IMG/VR virus record: IMGVR_UViG_3300032297_000372
Coordinates: 1 to 64,000 of that record
Source of the DNA: a virus
Length of the DNA stretch: 64,000 nt
Direction: 5' to 3' (one strand)
Made by a program: the position numbers and the translations under genes. How positions within the stretch are numbered: the stretch's first letter is position 1; every line of letters starts with the position of its first letter. This document shows, piece after piece, positions 1 to 7,413 of this stretch. The notes under the pieces are model-generated. The model searched no databases. It worked only from the letters and a program-made list of their open reading frames with translations, and was not told the DNA's origin.

Positions 1-1
1 A

Positions 2-235
2 CAACTTGCCGAACAGGCTGGACTATTGGGTCCCAGTAGCCGAATAGGAAATTCACATGAAGCCACTGAAAAGTTCGCTGAGTTGATTGTTCGGGAATGT
101 GCCAAGATTTGTGACGATATTGGTCGGCAAGCACGTAAAGACTGGAAGGCAAAATATGATCCTGCTGATGATGGAAGATGTAATGGCGCATGGGAGTGTG
201 AAGAGGCCATCAAAGAATATTTCGGAGTTGAATGA
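2..235 (+). CDS. Small acidic phage protein, paralogous family member 1 (5' partial)
   Basis: The reading frame is open to the left edge of the window, so the start lies upstream; a TTG at 26 is in frame but has no need to be the start. The visible part has the family signature seen three more times nearby: FAELIVRECAKIC in the middle and an IKEYFGVE end. The upstream residues (QLAEQAGLL) match the usual N-terminal half of this family in T4-like phages. Function unknown. It overlaps the next gene's start (ATGATG/TGA at 232-237). Confidence 0.75.
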   Translation, partial: QLAEQAGLLGPSSRIGNSHEATEKFAELIVRECAKICDDIGRQARKDWKAKYDPADDGRCNGAWECEEAIKEYFGVE

Positions 236-498
236 TGATAAACGCAAGGACGCATGAAACCTTGGTGATTACTCAAGAAGAGTGTGCCGAGGTTATACAG
301 GTAATTAGTAAGATATTTCGATTTGGATTAGATGAGAACGATCACCGTCTGGAAACAGAAATCGGTGATCTTTTGTGTATGGTTGACTTATTAATAGAAC
401 AGCGTATAATCGACCCATATAAGTTAGAAATTGCTAAACACGCCAAAAGAAATAAACTTAAAAAGTGGAGTAAAATCTTTGAACCCGATAATCAATAA
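235..498 (+). CDS. MazG-like nucleotide pyrophosphohydrolase
   Basis: A protein of 87 residues with the all-alpha NTP-pyrophosphatase (MazG-like) pattern: a first acidic motif EExxE (E15, E16, E19) and a second ExxD (E42, D45) about 25 residues later, the magnesium-binding arrangement of the family. Family members hydrolyse (d)NTPs to monophosphate and pyrophosphate; in phages they may adjust nucleotide pools or alarmone levels. An ATG at 232 overlaps the preceding stop and would add one residue. The substrate cannot be told from sequence. Confidence 0.75.
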   Translation: MINARTHETLVITQEECAEVIQVISKIFRFGLDENDHRLETEIGDLLCMVDLLIEQRIIDPYKLEIAKHAKRNKLKKWSKIFEPDNQ

Positions 499-658
499 AA
501 TCGCAGAAGATTGTCATTTTAACATCTATAACTCCCCTATCTGGAAAGGTACGGGAGAAAGATTCGTTGAGGCCATCATTCGTGAGTGTGCCAATATAGC
601 TCTACGTGAAGATCATGATCCGTATGAGTGTATTCTAAAACATTTTGGATTAGAATAA
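479..658 (+). CDS. Small acidic phage protein, paralogous family member 2 (TTG start)
   Basis: I place the start at TTG 479, preceded by GGAG at 467-470 with an 8-base spacer, inside the end of the MazG-like gene. An upstream in-frame TTG at 431 lacks such a site. The protein (59 residues) carries the family signature FVEAIIRECANIA and ends ILKHFGLE, matching the genes at 2, 2027 and 3742. Function unknown. Confidence 0.7.
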   Translation: MNPIINKIAEDCHFNIYNSPIWKGTGERFVEAIIRECANIALREDHDPYECILKHFGLE

Positions 659-861
659 TGACTTTTTCTAGACCTAGAAAAAACTATTGGGTTCGTACCA
701 AATGGATAGAAACAAGTGGTGGTGGTGGTAGAAACTTTGTTGCAACACCGTCATTGGCACGTGCAAAAAGATTAAACAAAAAACTTAAAGTAAAACACCG
801 TCAGATTGATGTGCGTGAACGTGGTAAAAGAGCCTACGTTTTAGATAGGAGTTGGATATAA
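658..861 (+). CDS. Small basic protein of unknown function
   Basis: Start ATG 658 overlaps the preceding TAA (TAATG), the junction type used throughout this region. The 67-residue product is rich in Lys and Arg, with a Gly run near residue 20 (SGGGGRN) and a KRLNKKLKVKH segment. No domain recognised; a nucleic-acid-binding role is possible from charge alone but not shown. Confidence 0.65.
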   Translation: MTFSRPRKNYWVRTKWIETSGGGGRNFVATPSLARAKRLNKKLKVKHRQIDVRERGKRAYVLDRSWI

Positions 862-862
862 T

Positions 863-1102
863 ATGACTAAAATGGCTGATCGTGAATTATTATTGCAAGC
901 TTTAGATGCGTTGGAAATATCTACAAATAATGAAGTGAGGAATCAAAATTCAGTATTTCATAGTCCACCAGAACCTAATGTCAAGATTACTTTTGGTGAT
1001 GTAAGTAATACGTACTTCCAATTCTATATCGAAAAACCACCGAATAAGTTTCAGATATGGATGTTGCGTAAGTTACTCGGTATTCGCATGGAGAAGATAT
1101 GA
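863..1102 (+). CDS. Conserved phage protein of unknown function
   Basis: 79 residues. The C-terminal segment PPNKFQIWMLRKLLGIRMEKI-like (Trp, then Leu-rich, ending basic) looks like a tail I have seen in other T4-like phage small proteins. No catalytic motif. It overlaps the next gene by four bases (ATGA), so the two are probably translationally coupled. Confidence 0.65.
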   Translation: MTKMADRELLLQALDALEISTNNEVRNQNSVFHSPPEPNVKITFGDVSNTYFQFYIEKPPNKFQIWMLRKLLGIRMEKI

Positions 1103-1422
1103 ACCTCGATGAATTAAATTTAAGATATAAGATAGAAAAAGAACAGAAATGGCTGGATGAAATCAAAGTAATTCCCTTTATCCAATTTCCTGCTGACTGG
1201 AAGATTCAAGTTATTCCTCCGTTCGGTGATGCGGTTGTTCGTTTTCGTGTCCAGTTACCATCTGGTAAAGAAAAGTCGGTTTACCTAGACCATCGTGAGT
1301 CATTAGGTATCTACGGTGATATTGAACCGTACTGGGAAGTTTATCCTTATGGCGATGATGTTGGAAGATGTGGTCGTGAAGAAATTGATAAACTGTTAGA
1401 GTATATCGGAGATGAAGAATGA
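1099..1422 (+). CDS. Conserved T4-like phage protein of unknown function
   Basis: 107 residues, with a strongly patterned centre (PADWKIQVIPPFGDAVVRF, then a YLDHRESLG and YWEVYPYGDDVGRC segment) that recurs in marine T4-like phages. It looks like a compact beta-rich fold. No enzymatic motif is evident. Four-base overlaps on both sides place it in the same transcription unit as its neighbours. Confidence 0.7.
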   Translation: MNLDELNLRYKIEKEQKWLDEIKVIPFIQFPADWKIQVIPPFGDAVVRFRVQLPSGKEKSVYLDHRESLGIYGDIEPYWEVYPYGDDVGRCGREEIDKLLEYIGDEE

Positions 1423-1610
1423 GAATATTTGTGGTTAGTTCCTGCCATTTAGATATTAGTACTGGACATGTGAGTGCTTTAGTGCTGCGTGGGTTTACTG
1501 AGTCGGAAGCGGCCGATGCATGGATAAAACAACAAGAGGAACGTGACCCTAGTTTTAATCCGGAAGAAGATTGGTACGAAGTAGATGATATAACACTTGA
1601 TGGTATTTAA
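1419..1610 (+). CDS. Small protein of unknown function
   Basis: 63 residues, acidic C-terminal half (QEERDPSFNPEEDWYEVDD). The start overlaps the preceding stop. No recognised domain. Confidence 0.6.
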   Translation: MRIFVVSSCHLDISTGHVSALVLRGFTESEAADAWIKQQEERDPSFNPEEDWYEVDDITLDGI

Positions 1611-1620
1611 GGAGTAATAT

Positions 1621-1845
1621 ATGAAATGGTTGAGTAATAATATTTTTGAAATAGTTTTTGGTATCTTTGTTGTATTGGCTATTTTTATTTTGGTCAATGT
1701 GTTAATTAGTGTTGCTGAAAGAGATTTGGCCGCCAATGATTTTGCCGATAAAAACGGTTGTTATATCATTGGAAAATTGACAAATGATAATCATAAGTAT
1801 ATAATGGCATGTAAAGAACAATTGATTGTCCGTAGATTTCTATGA
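1621..1845 (+). CDS. Small single-pass membrane protein
   Basis: 74 residues. One strong hydrophobic segment at about residues 8-31 (IFEIVFGIFVVLAIFILVNVLI) predicts an inner-membrane helix, followed by a short polar domain with two cysteines. A GGAG ribosome-binding site lies just before the ATG. Function unknown. Confidence 0.65.
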   Translation: MKWLSNNIFEIVFGIFVVLAIFILVNVLISVAERDLAANDFADKNGCYIIGKLTNDNHKYIMACKEQLIVRRFL

Positions 1846-2030
1846 TAAGTAAACCAATTCTTAGGCAAATGTGTGATGTGTTGGTCGTTGCACTAGTTGG
1901 TAAAAAATACTCTAAGGATTGGTGGAACAGTCCCAATAAAGCATTAGACAATAAAACACCCGAAGAACTGTGGACTGTGGAACCTTATCGAGTTTATGAA
2001 TACTTAATGCACTATGCAGATTACCCATGA
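1842..2030 (+). CDS. MbcA/ParS-Xre toxin-binding-like small protein
   Basis: 62 residues. The C-terminal half reads WWNSPNKALDNKTPEELW followed by a hydrophobic-aromatic helix (VYEYLMHY). That Trp, NxAL, TPEELW order resembles the C-terminal domain of MbcA/ParS/Xre antitoxins (DUF2384), where it contacts a RES-type toxin. No RES toxin gene is seen nearby, so a toxin-neutralising or host-interaction role is only inferred. Confidence 0.55.
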   Translation: MISKPILRQMCDVLVVALVGKKYSKDWWNSPNKALDNKTPEELWTVEPYRVYEYLMHYADYP

Positions 2031-2224
2031 CGAATAAACTTATCGAAGAACTTGCTATAGAATCTGGAATTGCTCTAGGTAATAACTTTGCCGAAGGCAG
2101 CAGACGAGACTTACTTACTAAATTTGCTGAACTGATAATTCAAGAATGCGCTGAGGTTGCCGGATGCAATGCACATGTATCCGGTTTTGCACTTGGTAAT
2201 TTAATTAAAGAACATTTTAAATGA
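2027..2224 (+). CDS. Small acidic phage protein, paralogous family member 3
   Basis: 65 residues with the complete family pattern: N-terminal LIEELAIESG, central FAELIIQECAEVAG, C-terminal LIKEHFK. It is the most compact full-length member of the family in the window. Function unknown; overlaps its neighbours on both sides by four bases. Confidence 0.75.
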   Translation: MTNKLIEELAIESGIALGNNFAEGSRRDLLTKFAELIIQECAEVAGCNAHVSGFALGNLIKEHFK

Positions 2225-2400
2225 GACCCCTATTCAAAGAAAAAGCACGTGAGTGTGGTATTGTCTTAGATGATGAATATAACGTGATGCATATTCGCAA
2301 AGAGAATTTTGAGAAATATACCGAGATGATATGGGAACTAGGCCGTTCGCAGGAAGCAGCAATGTGGAAATTACAACAATGGAATGAAGAGAACTTATAA
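2221..2400 (+). CDS. Small protein of unknown function
   Basis: A 59-residue frame (starts MRPLFKEKARECGIV, ends LQQWNEENL) fills the interval between two genes. It begins at an ATGA overlap with the preceding stop and ends where the next ATG begins at 2400, so it fits the packed gene order. Helical and acidic; no domain recognised. Confidence 0.65.
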   Translation: MRPLFKEKARECGIVLDDEYNVMHIRKENFEKYTEMIWELGRSQEAAMWKLQQWNEENL

Positions 2401-2630
2401 TGAAAAAATGGCAAGACTATGAAAGCACTAACAAATATTATTTCGATGATAAAGATGGAATGATTATAGGACAAGTACACAAATTCGGTACATCCGTTAG
2501 TGTCTATACTGCCACTGTGAAATTTGAAAATATTGATAGATTACTAGGACAATATATCAATTTAGATTATGCACAAAAAGCCGTAGAAAGATTTTGGGAA
2601 ATAGAAGATGGAACTTTGATAGGACAATAG
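2400..2630 (+). CDS. Small protein of unknown function
   Basis: 76 residues with alternating polar and beta-prone stretches (YYFDDKDGMIIGQVHKFG). Start overlaps the preceding TAA. No recognised motif. Confidence 0.6.
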   Translation: MKKWQDYESTNKYYFDDKDGMIIGQVHKFGTSVSVYTATVKFENIDRLLGQYINLDYAQKAVERFWEIEDGTLIGQ

Positions 2631-2638
2631 GAGAAAAA

Positions 2639-3202
2639 ATGAAATTACTAGCATCACTATTAACTGTCGGTGTAATTGGTATTGGTGGATATGCATTACT
2701 GTCAATCAATAGTCAAATTACAGATTCAGTAACACAACTACCGAATCCTAATATCGAACAGTCTGATAGAATTAATGGTAAACCTTTACCAAACAAAGCA
2801 TCTAAGACAATGTTTGAATCGAGATTGATTACAAAAGATATTACAGATGCTACCGGCAAACCTACAGGTTGGGTTATAGTAACATCACGTAGTGTTCGTG
2901 ACCAAGGTACTCGTAGTCCAATTCATGTACATCCACATGGCGGACAGACCTGTGTAGTATCAGGTGAAATGTCATTATACTTAGATGGTGAAAGTAAGAT
3001 ACAGACTGCCGGACCCGGTGATTGTTATTGGATGCCAGCAGGTCGTAGAATGAGTGGAGTTAATTCTGCCGATAGTCGTACTATTATGATTGATACATTT
3101 GTTGTACCTAAAGGTGAACAAGTGTGGATTGTGGTAGAACCTGGAATGACCGATGCACAAGATCAATTCGACAAATTATTCAATACGAAAGGACATCATT
3201 AA
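2639..3202 (+). CDS. Exported or membrane-anchored cupin-domain protein
   Basis: 187 residues from the ATG at 2639, preceded by AGGAG. Residues 1-24 are hydrophobic after MK, like a signal peptide or anchor. The rest is a single small cupin: motif 1 with H96, H98, H100 and E110 in SPIHVHPHGGQ...SGE, and motif 2 PGDCYWMPAGRRMSG at 126-140. Metal binding is likely from these residues. The substrate is unknown; the exported location suggests an envelope or periplasmic role. Confidence 0.75.
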   Translation: MKLLASLLTVGVIGIGGYALLSINSQITDSVTQLPNPNIEQSDRINGKPLPNKASKTMFESRLITKDITDATGKPTGWVIVTSRSVRDQGTRSPIHVHPHGGQTCVVSGEMSLYLDGESKIQTAGPGDCYWMPAGRRMSGVNSADSRTIMIDTFVVPKGEQVWIVVEPGMTDAQDQFDKLFNTKGHH

Positions 3203-3203
3203 A

Positions 3204-3731
3204 ATGCGTGAAATAAGAGCTCAATTTGAATTAACACAAAAAGGTATAGCTGTAGATCGCCGATACACTATTCGTGTTGGTGATGGAATTCATAGTCAAA
3301 ACTTTACACTAGCACCACCAAAAGATCCATTCTCAGATGCTCAATGGAACATGTTGTTGGGTGAATCGAGAACAAAATGGGATTGGTGCTCTAATAATGG
3401 TGAAGGCATGTATGTTACTATTATTAGACAATACGTTAATCCTGAATTTGATTTTAGTCCAGAAGCATACATGAGACATGACTGGTTAATAGATATACCT
3501 GACGTATCTAAATTTAGATTATACAATCCTTTATTTGCTCGTGCGTGTTTAGATTGGCCAACTTCTAAAGGTTGGGGTAATAGTGTACCATTTAGTGAGG
3601 GTGATACTAAGCATTACGCTTGGAGTTATTCTAATTGGGATTCTAAAATTGAAGAGAAAGATGTACAATATACGGTTCAGAGATTAGATGATTCTGATAA
3701 CTTTAAAGAGTTTATTATTAAATTAGATTAA
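3204..3731 (+). CDS. Phage protein of unknown function
   Basis: 175 residues from the ATG at 3204. Soluble, aromatic-rich (many Trp and Tyr), no transmembrane segment or known catalytic motif. It lies two bases after the cupin gene and may be co-translated with it. Confidence 0.65.
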   Translation: MREIRAQFELTQKGIAVDRRYTIRVGDGIHSQNFTLAPPKDPFSDAQWNMLLGESRTKWDWCSNNGEGMYVTIIRQYVNPEFDFSPEAYMRHDWLIDIPDVSKFRLYNPLFARACLDWPTSKGWGNSVPFSEGDTKHYAWSYSNWDSKIEEKDVQYTVQRLDDSDNFKEFIIKLD

Positions 3732-3741
3732 GGATAAAATC

Positions 3742-3996
3742 ATGAGTAGTGAGATTAATCGATTAGCAGTAGATTATGGAATATTTAATTATGCAGGTAA
3801 TGATCCAAATGATCGTGAACATTTTTTAAATCCTAATGTTACTGAGATAAGCATACTTGCATTTGCCGAAGAGTTAGTCCGTAAATGCGCTTTCGTTGCT
3901 AGAAAACAGGTATTAGAATCTAATAATATTTCTGTGGATTTTCCTGGTACCACTGATATTGAATATGAAATTCTGGATCATTTTGGAATAAAATAA
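3742..3996 (+). CDS. Small acidic phage protein, paralogous family member 4
   Basis: 84 residues, the longest member of the family. It keeps INRLAVDYGIF at the N-terminus, FAEELVRKCAFVA in the centre and ILDHFGIK at the end, but has extra loops of about ten residues on each side of the central motif. Function unknown. Confidence 0.72.
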   Translation: MSSEINRLAVDYGIFNYAGNDPNDREHFLNPNVTEISILAFAEELVRKCAFVARKQVLESNNISVDFPGTTDIEYEILDHFGIK

Positions 3997-3997
3997 A

Positions 3998-4240
3998 ATG
4001 CAAAATCGATTAAAAGAACTCTACAATGATTTAGCATGGGCAATTAAATTAACCATTGGTGATAAAATTTATATTGCTGTTGCTATTTTATTTTGGCTGT
4101 GGTGTTTAGGGTTTGTACTTTGGAGTTTATGGAATAAACCTTTGCCTACTATATTCTGTTTATTATTTGTTTGGTTCGTTGTAACTGTATATGAACGTTA
4201 TAATGAAATACAAGAATGGAAAAAAGATTTGCCAAAATGA
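3998..4240 (+). CDS. Small two-pass membrane protein
   Basis: 80 residues with two hydrophobic segments, about 24-44 and 49-65, separated by a short NKPLP loop, then a charged tail. This predicts two inner-membrane helices with both ends in the cytoplasm. Unknown role; its stop overlaps the next start (ATGA). Confidence 0.65.
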   Translation: MQNRLKELYNDLAWAIKLTIGDKIYIAVAILFWLWCLGFVLWSLWNKPLPTIFCLLFVWFVVTVYERYNEIQEWKKDLPK

Positions 4241-4815
4241 AAGTTTATGATGAACTAATATTTCCTGTAACTATTGCCTATAGTGACCATGAATTAAAAA
4301 ATTCTATAGAACTTGTTAAGTTATCTAAAAAGATTATTGACGGTAATGAGGAATTTCCTTTTATGTCTCCTTGCATTTCTACTGTACATAAAAAGAATGA
4401 CATACTTGAAATGGTAGAATTTGTAGATGTGAAAAAACAGGTACTAGAAACCATAAAACATTACACGGAAAAAAATCGTATTGATACCACCGATTTAATC
4501 ATATACAATTCTTGGTTAAATTATTATGATATCGGTGGTTATCAAGACTTACATCATCACCCAAAGAGTGTATTATCTGGAGTTTATTATATACAAAGTG
4601 GTGGTGAACGAGATTTTGCATTTCAGAATCCATCACATTTCTTTCAACCAGTACATCCAATTTTATATGAGTTGACTGGCCTGAATTCTGGTAATATGCT
4701 TTATCAATCTTTACCTGGAAGATGTATTGTTTTTCCATCTCATTTGATGCACAAAACTTTACCTGCCATAGCGCCAAGAATTAGTTTGAGTTTTAATGTT
4801 ACTTATAGGATATAA
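4237..4815 (+). CDS. Putative 2OG-Fe(II) oxygenase (TIGR02466-like)
   Basis: 192 residues from the ATG at 4237; an alternative ATG at 4216 would add seven. The C-terminal half has the family's pattern: HHHPKSVLSGVYYI at 106-119, and PGRCIVFPSHLMHKT (H169, H172) followed by RISLSFN (R181). These fit a double-stranded beta-helix with His iron ligands and a 2-oxoglutarate-binding Arg. The usual acidic ligand is not obvious after the first histidines, so activity is uncertain. Such enzymes are common in marine phages; the substrate is unknown. Confidence 0.7.
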   Translation: MKVYDELIFPVTIAYSDHELKNSIELVKLSKKIIDGNEEFPFMSPCISTVHKKNDILEMVEFVDVKKQVLETIKHYTEKNRIDTTDLIIYNSWLNYYDIGGYQDLHHHPKSVLSGVYYIQSGGERDFAFQNPSHFFQPVHPILYELTGLNSGNMLYQSLPGRCIVFPSHLMHKTLPAIAPRISLSFNVTYRI

Positions 4816-4816
4816 T

Positions 4817-4969
4817 ATGGGTTGGTTAATTTTAAATATAGTTATGATACCGTTAATGTTGTTTGCTGCTAAAATGAGTTTCGAAGATGGCAATAAGAAA
4901 ATGGGTTATTTCGATTTATTCGCTGCAGCTTTGAATTTTATAGCAGCAGCTTCTTATTTGGCATCGTGA
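4817..4969 (+). CDS. Small two-segment membrane protein (50 aa)
   Basis: A 50-residue frame (starts MGWLILNIVM, ends AAASYLAS) fills an otherwise empty interval one base after the oxygenase stop. Two hydrophobic segments flank a charged SFEDGNKK turn. No domain recognised. Confidence 0.6.
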   Translation: MGWLILNIVMIPLMLFAAKMSFEDGNKKMGYFDLFAAALNFIAAASYLAS

Positions 4970-4981
4970 AATAGATGAGGT

Positions 4982-4989
4982 AATAAATA
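4982..4989 (+). promoter_or_regulatory. T4-type late promoter (AATAAATA) inside a small hairpin
   Basis: AATAAATA, one base off the T4 late consensus TATAAATA, lies seven bases before the ATG at 4997. The flanks form an inverted repeat (GAGGTA at 4976-4981, TACCTC at 4987-4992), so the motif sits in the loop of a possible hairpin. Confidence 0.5.
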
Positions 4990-4996
4990 CCTCACT

Positions 4997-5185
4997 ATGT
5001 CAGATGAAAACGAAAATCTACAAAAGAAGTTAAATTCTTTTAAGCCTAAAAAGAAACTATCGGTACCTAAAGAGTTTCTAGAAAGTGCAAATAGTTATGA
5101 TGAGAAGTTATCGGTGATTAGAGTAGTTACAGAAAAAGAAATGAAGAAGGTTATTTTATTAGTTAAAGATATGTTGAAGAAATAA
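4997..5185 (+). CDS. Small conserved phage protein
   Basis: 62 residues: Lys-rich N-terminal half, then a helical C-terminal half (YDEKLSVIRVVTEKEMKKVI). No recognised domain. Overlaps the next gene by one base. Confidence 0.62.
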   Translation: MSDENENLQKKLNSFKPKKKLSVPKEFLESANSYDEKLSVIRVVTEKEMKKVILLVKDMLKK

Positions 5186-5394
5186 TGGATAAGTTAAAAG
5201 AAATTATTAATATCTTAAAATCTCTATCTGCACTGAATCTTGGTGGAGCTTTTTCTGGAATAAAAAGTCTTATCATGGCTATCGTGGGTGCAGTTATCAT
5301 TATGTTATGTGGCCTTGGTTCTTGGAAAGCATATGAACTTTACAATTTTGCAATGACCCACACCATCATTTTCCAAGAAGTTGCCGACCAATAA
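5185..5394 (+). CDS. Small single-pass membrane protein
   Basis: 69 residues with a hydrophobic helix at about 27-47 (SLIMAIVGAVIIMLCGLGS) between polar ends. Unknown function; last gene before a promoter-bearing gap. Confidence 0.62.
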   Translation: MDKLKEIINILKSLSALNLGGAFSGIKSLIMAIVGAVIIMLCGLGSWKAYELYNFAMTHTIIFQEVADQ

Positions 5395-5454
5395 GTTGTC
5401 AAAAAGATAACACTTCCACCAGTTGTTGCAAAAAAACAACATTCTACGAACCGC

Positions 5455-5482
5455 TTGACTTATACCACAATTACTGTACAAT
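5455..5482 (+). promoter_or_regulatory. Sigma-70-type promoter with extended -35
   Basis: TTGACT at 5455-5460, 16-base spacer, TACAAT at 5477-5482. The gene downstream (5511) has a strong AGGAGG site. The sequence GCTTGACTTATACCAC recurs almost exactly at the promoter at 14688. A weak GTTGTT/AACAAC inverted repeat lies about 20 bases upstream. Confidence 0.72.
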
Positions 5483-5510
5483 GGTCTCTGTTGATTGATT
5501 AGGAGGCGAT

Positions 5511-5771
5511 ATGGTTGATTTAGATGAAGTAGTGACTTTATGGCGTAATAACTGGAACTTCACTTCCACGGCTTTATCGGTTGTTATCAAAAAAGAAACT
5601 GCAAAAGCATTTCAATTTGCTGTAGCAGAAAATCCTAAGATGACATTCTGGCTTCCCAAAAAAGCACTAAAATTCGATAGAGATAATCTGGCTGTTATGG
5701 CTAAATGGTGTACGCCTGATGAATGGTACTGGCGTGCTGAAAATCGTTATGCTCACTTCTACAAGAGATAA
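5511..5771 (+). CDS. Small protein of unknown function
   Basis: 86 residues with six Trp, preceded by AGGAGG and the promoter above. It is the first gene of its unit. No domain recognised. Confidence 0.65.
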   Translation: MVDLDEVVTLWRNNWNFTSTALSVVIKKETAKAFQFAVAENPKMTFWLPKKALKFDRDNLAVMAKWCTPDEWYWRAENRYAHFYKR

Positions 5772-5775
5772 TATT

Positions 5776-5943
5776 ATGAAAAACTTTACTTATGTTTGTT
5801 TTTATAAAAATCTTCAAACGACTGTTCAGGCAATAACTTCTTATGAAGCTCAGTTGGCCGCAGCGAAAAAATTCAAAGCAAAAAAATCGTATGATGTTAC
5901 CGTTGTTCTTGCTGATAAACCGGTAGATACGGCTTCCTTATGA
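5776..5943 (+). CDS. Small conserved T4-like phage protein
   Basis: 55 residues from the ATG at 5776. The pattern YVCFYKNLQTTVQA, then AAKKFKAKKSYDVTVVLADKP, is shared with short proteins of cyanophages. Likely a single beta-alpha-beta unit. Function unknown; stop overlaps next start. Confidence 0.68.
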   Translation: MKNFTYVCFYKNLQTTVQAITSYEAQLAAAKKFKAKKSYDVTVVLADKPVDTASL

Positions 5944-6317
5944 CACAAGTAAAAGGTTATTTAAGTAATCAATTTCAAGGGGACTATAAAAAAGTCCTCT
6001 GTGTTTGCACTGCCGGCATGTTGAGGTCTCCTACGATAGCTCATACATTATCGGCAGAACCTTACAATTTCAATACTAGATGTGCGGGTACGAATGATCG
6101 GTTAGCTATCGTTGAACTAACAGATAGGCTTTTGGTTTGGGCTGATGAAGTTGTTTGTGCTGATACAGAACATGCACAAGTTGTTACGAAGCTATTAGGT
6201 AAGTTAGAACTGGATACACGTGTAGTCAATCTTGGACTTCCTGATATATATGATTATAGAGATCCAGAATTGGTTGAATTAATTAAAGTGGGGTATGATA
6301 ATGCCAACAATTATTAA
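5940..6317 (+). CDS. Low-molecular-weight phosphotyrosine phosphatase-like protein
   Basis: 125 residues. The phosphate-binding loop C-x5-R-S is present as CTAGMLRS (C23, R29, S30) directly after a hydrophobic beta strand, exactly where low-molecular-weight PTPases and arsenate reductases have it. A DPEL segment near residue 110 could supply the general-acid Asp. The protein is about 20-30 residues shorter than cellular enzymes. It could act on phosphotyrosine or another phosphorylated substrate; the target is not inferable. Confidence 0.72.
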   Translation: MTQVKGYLSNQFQGDYKKVLCVCTAGMLRSPTIAHTLSAEPYNFNTRCAGTNDRLAIVELTDRLLVWADEVVCADTEHAQVVTKLLGKLELDTRVVNLGLPDIYDYRDPELVELIKVGYDNANNY

Positions 6318-6513
6318 AGATGTTGAAGTTGAAGTTAATGTTTCACTGGAAGATTTTGAAGATGAAGAATTATTGGATGAACTTGCCAGCCGTAATTTAC
6401 AACAAGGTAATGTACAAGAACTTATCGAGAAGATTTATCACAAGCGTAGATTGTCGCAAAATTTTGATGACGAACTTGATAAATTAATTTACGCAGTTTT
6501 AGGTAGAGTATAA
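6301..6513 (+). CDS. Small acidic protein of unknown function
   Basis: 70 residues. The ATG at 6301 has GGGG at 6290-6293 at a proper distance; the ATG at 6295 is too close to it. Very acidic (VSLEDFEDEELLDELASR). No domain recognised. The start lies inside the end of the phosphatase-like gene. Confidence 0.62.
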   Translation: MPTIIKDVEVEVNVSLEDFEDEELLDELASRNLQQGNVQELIEKIYHKRRLSQNFDDELDKLIYAVLGRV

Positions 6514-6656
6514 TGAAAATAGCACCGAAAAAATTGAAAGAGAGAAATCAATTCGTTGTTGCGGCATTATTTCGCAAGGCCGGTGCTCATCGTAAAACTA
6601 ACAAGGCTATTCGTAAAAAGGAAAACCAAGATGTTAGAATGCTTAATCATTGGTGA
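6513..6656 (+). CDS. Very basic 47-residue protein
   Basis: Starts at the A of the preceding TAATG. The product (MKIAPKKLKERNQFVVAAL..., then FRKAGAHRKTNKAIRKKE) resembles short basic proteins common in T4-like phages that have a K-x-RNxFV..FRKAGAH pattern. Its last 26 bases overlap the next gene. Confidence 0.62.
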   Translation: MKIAPKKLKERNQFVVAALFRKAGAHRKTNKAIRKKENQDVRMLNHW

Positions 6657-7029
6657 TAGTATTGCGGTCGGAACTAAACATGTCCGACCAGAGTGTGTAT
6701 CATACGCCAAGAGTGGTTGGAATTCTTCACAATGGAATAATGAATATTCTAGTAAGCCTTTGGTTGCTAATACTGTTATCATTAGTTTAGGTTCGAACGA
6801 TCTTAAAAATATAGATACTAAAAAAGAACTCGAAATAATTCGAGATAGAGCAAAAGCACAAAGAGTGTTTTGGATTTTACCTGCAATTAAACCACGAGTG
6901 CAGGATATAGTTTATGAAATTGCAATTGAAAATGATGACGTTGTTATTCCAATAAGAAGCTTGCAAAAAGACAAGGTGCATCCGGATTTGAATGGGTATA
7001 AACAAATCGCAAAAAGGACGAGAGAATGA
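6631..7029 (+). CDS. SGNH/GDSL-family hydrolase-like protein
   Basis: 132 residues from the ATG at 6631. Block I GDSIAVG (S10), block III GSND (54-57) and block V VHPDLNGY (116-123, H117) are all present in order, so the Ser-His catalytic set and oxyanion Asn are intact. It is shorter than typical cellular SGNH esterases. Substrate unknown; acetyl-ester or lipid-ester hydrolysis at the cell envelope is possible. Confidence 0.75.
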   Translation: MLECLIIGDSIAVGTKHVRPECVSYAKSGWNSSQWNNEYSSKPLVANTVIISLGSNDLKNIDTKKELEIIRDRAKAQRVFWILPAIKPRVQDIVYEIAIENDDVVIPIRSLQKDKVHPDLNGYKQIAKRTRE

Positions 7030-7223
7030 ATAATAGTGAGAAGATAAGAGAACAATTCAAAGAGTGGTATTACGGAAAGTATGGGTATGGCAATGACGGC
7101 TATTATCCAGAAGAAGTACGTGAAATATGGATGGCTGGTTATAATGCTCGCAATACTTACATTCACTTTATTCGTGAACAAGTAAAAGAAATGCAAAAGA
7201 TAATTTCTACTCGATATGGATAA
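7026..7223 (+). CDS. Small protein of unknown function
   Basis: 65 residues; the EEVREIWMAGYNAR segment is a pattern often seen in short phage proteins. ATGA overlap with the preceding gene. Confidence 0.62.
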   Translation: MNNSEKIREQFKEWYYGKYGYGNDGYYPEEVREIWMAGYNARNTYIHFIREQVKEMQKIISTRYG

Positions 7224-7413
7224 TTACGAAGAAACTTTAGTGATGAACTTTATTTCTGGATTTATTTCAGGAATAATATTTTGCCTTATACTATATCTAG
7301 TGTTGACTAAAGATGTGGTTAAGATTTATTATTCATGTGATATATCAGAATTTTCACCTGATGTTCCTATTGAGGTTCGATCTGAATGCCGTAAACTCAG
7401 GAGTAAGATGTGA
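7216..7413 (+). CDS. Small single-pass membrane protein
   Basis: 65 residues with a hydrophobic helix at about 10-30 (MNFISGFISGIIFCLILYLV) and a C-terminal domain with two cysteines, perhaps periplasmic. Unknown function. Confidence 0.6.
   Translation: MDNYEETLVMNFISGFISGIIFCLILYLVLTKDVVKIYYSCDISEFSPDVPIEVRSECRKLRSKM

Noticed and set aside
4976-4992. Hairpin GAGGTA-ATAAA-TACCTC as a terminator
   Set aside because: No T tract and the loop holds a late-promoter-like motif; annotated only under the promoter.
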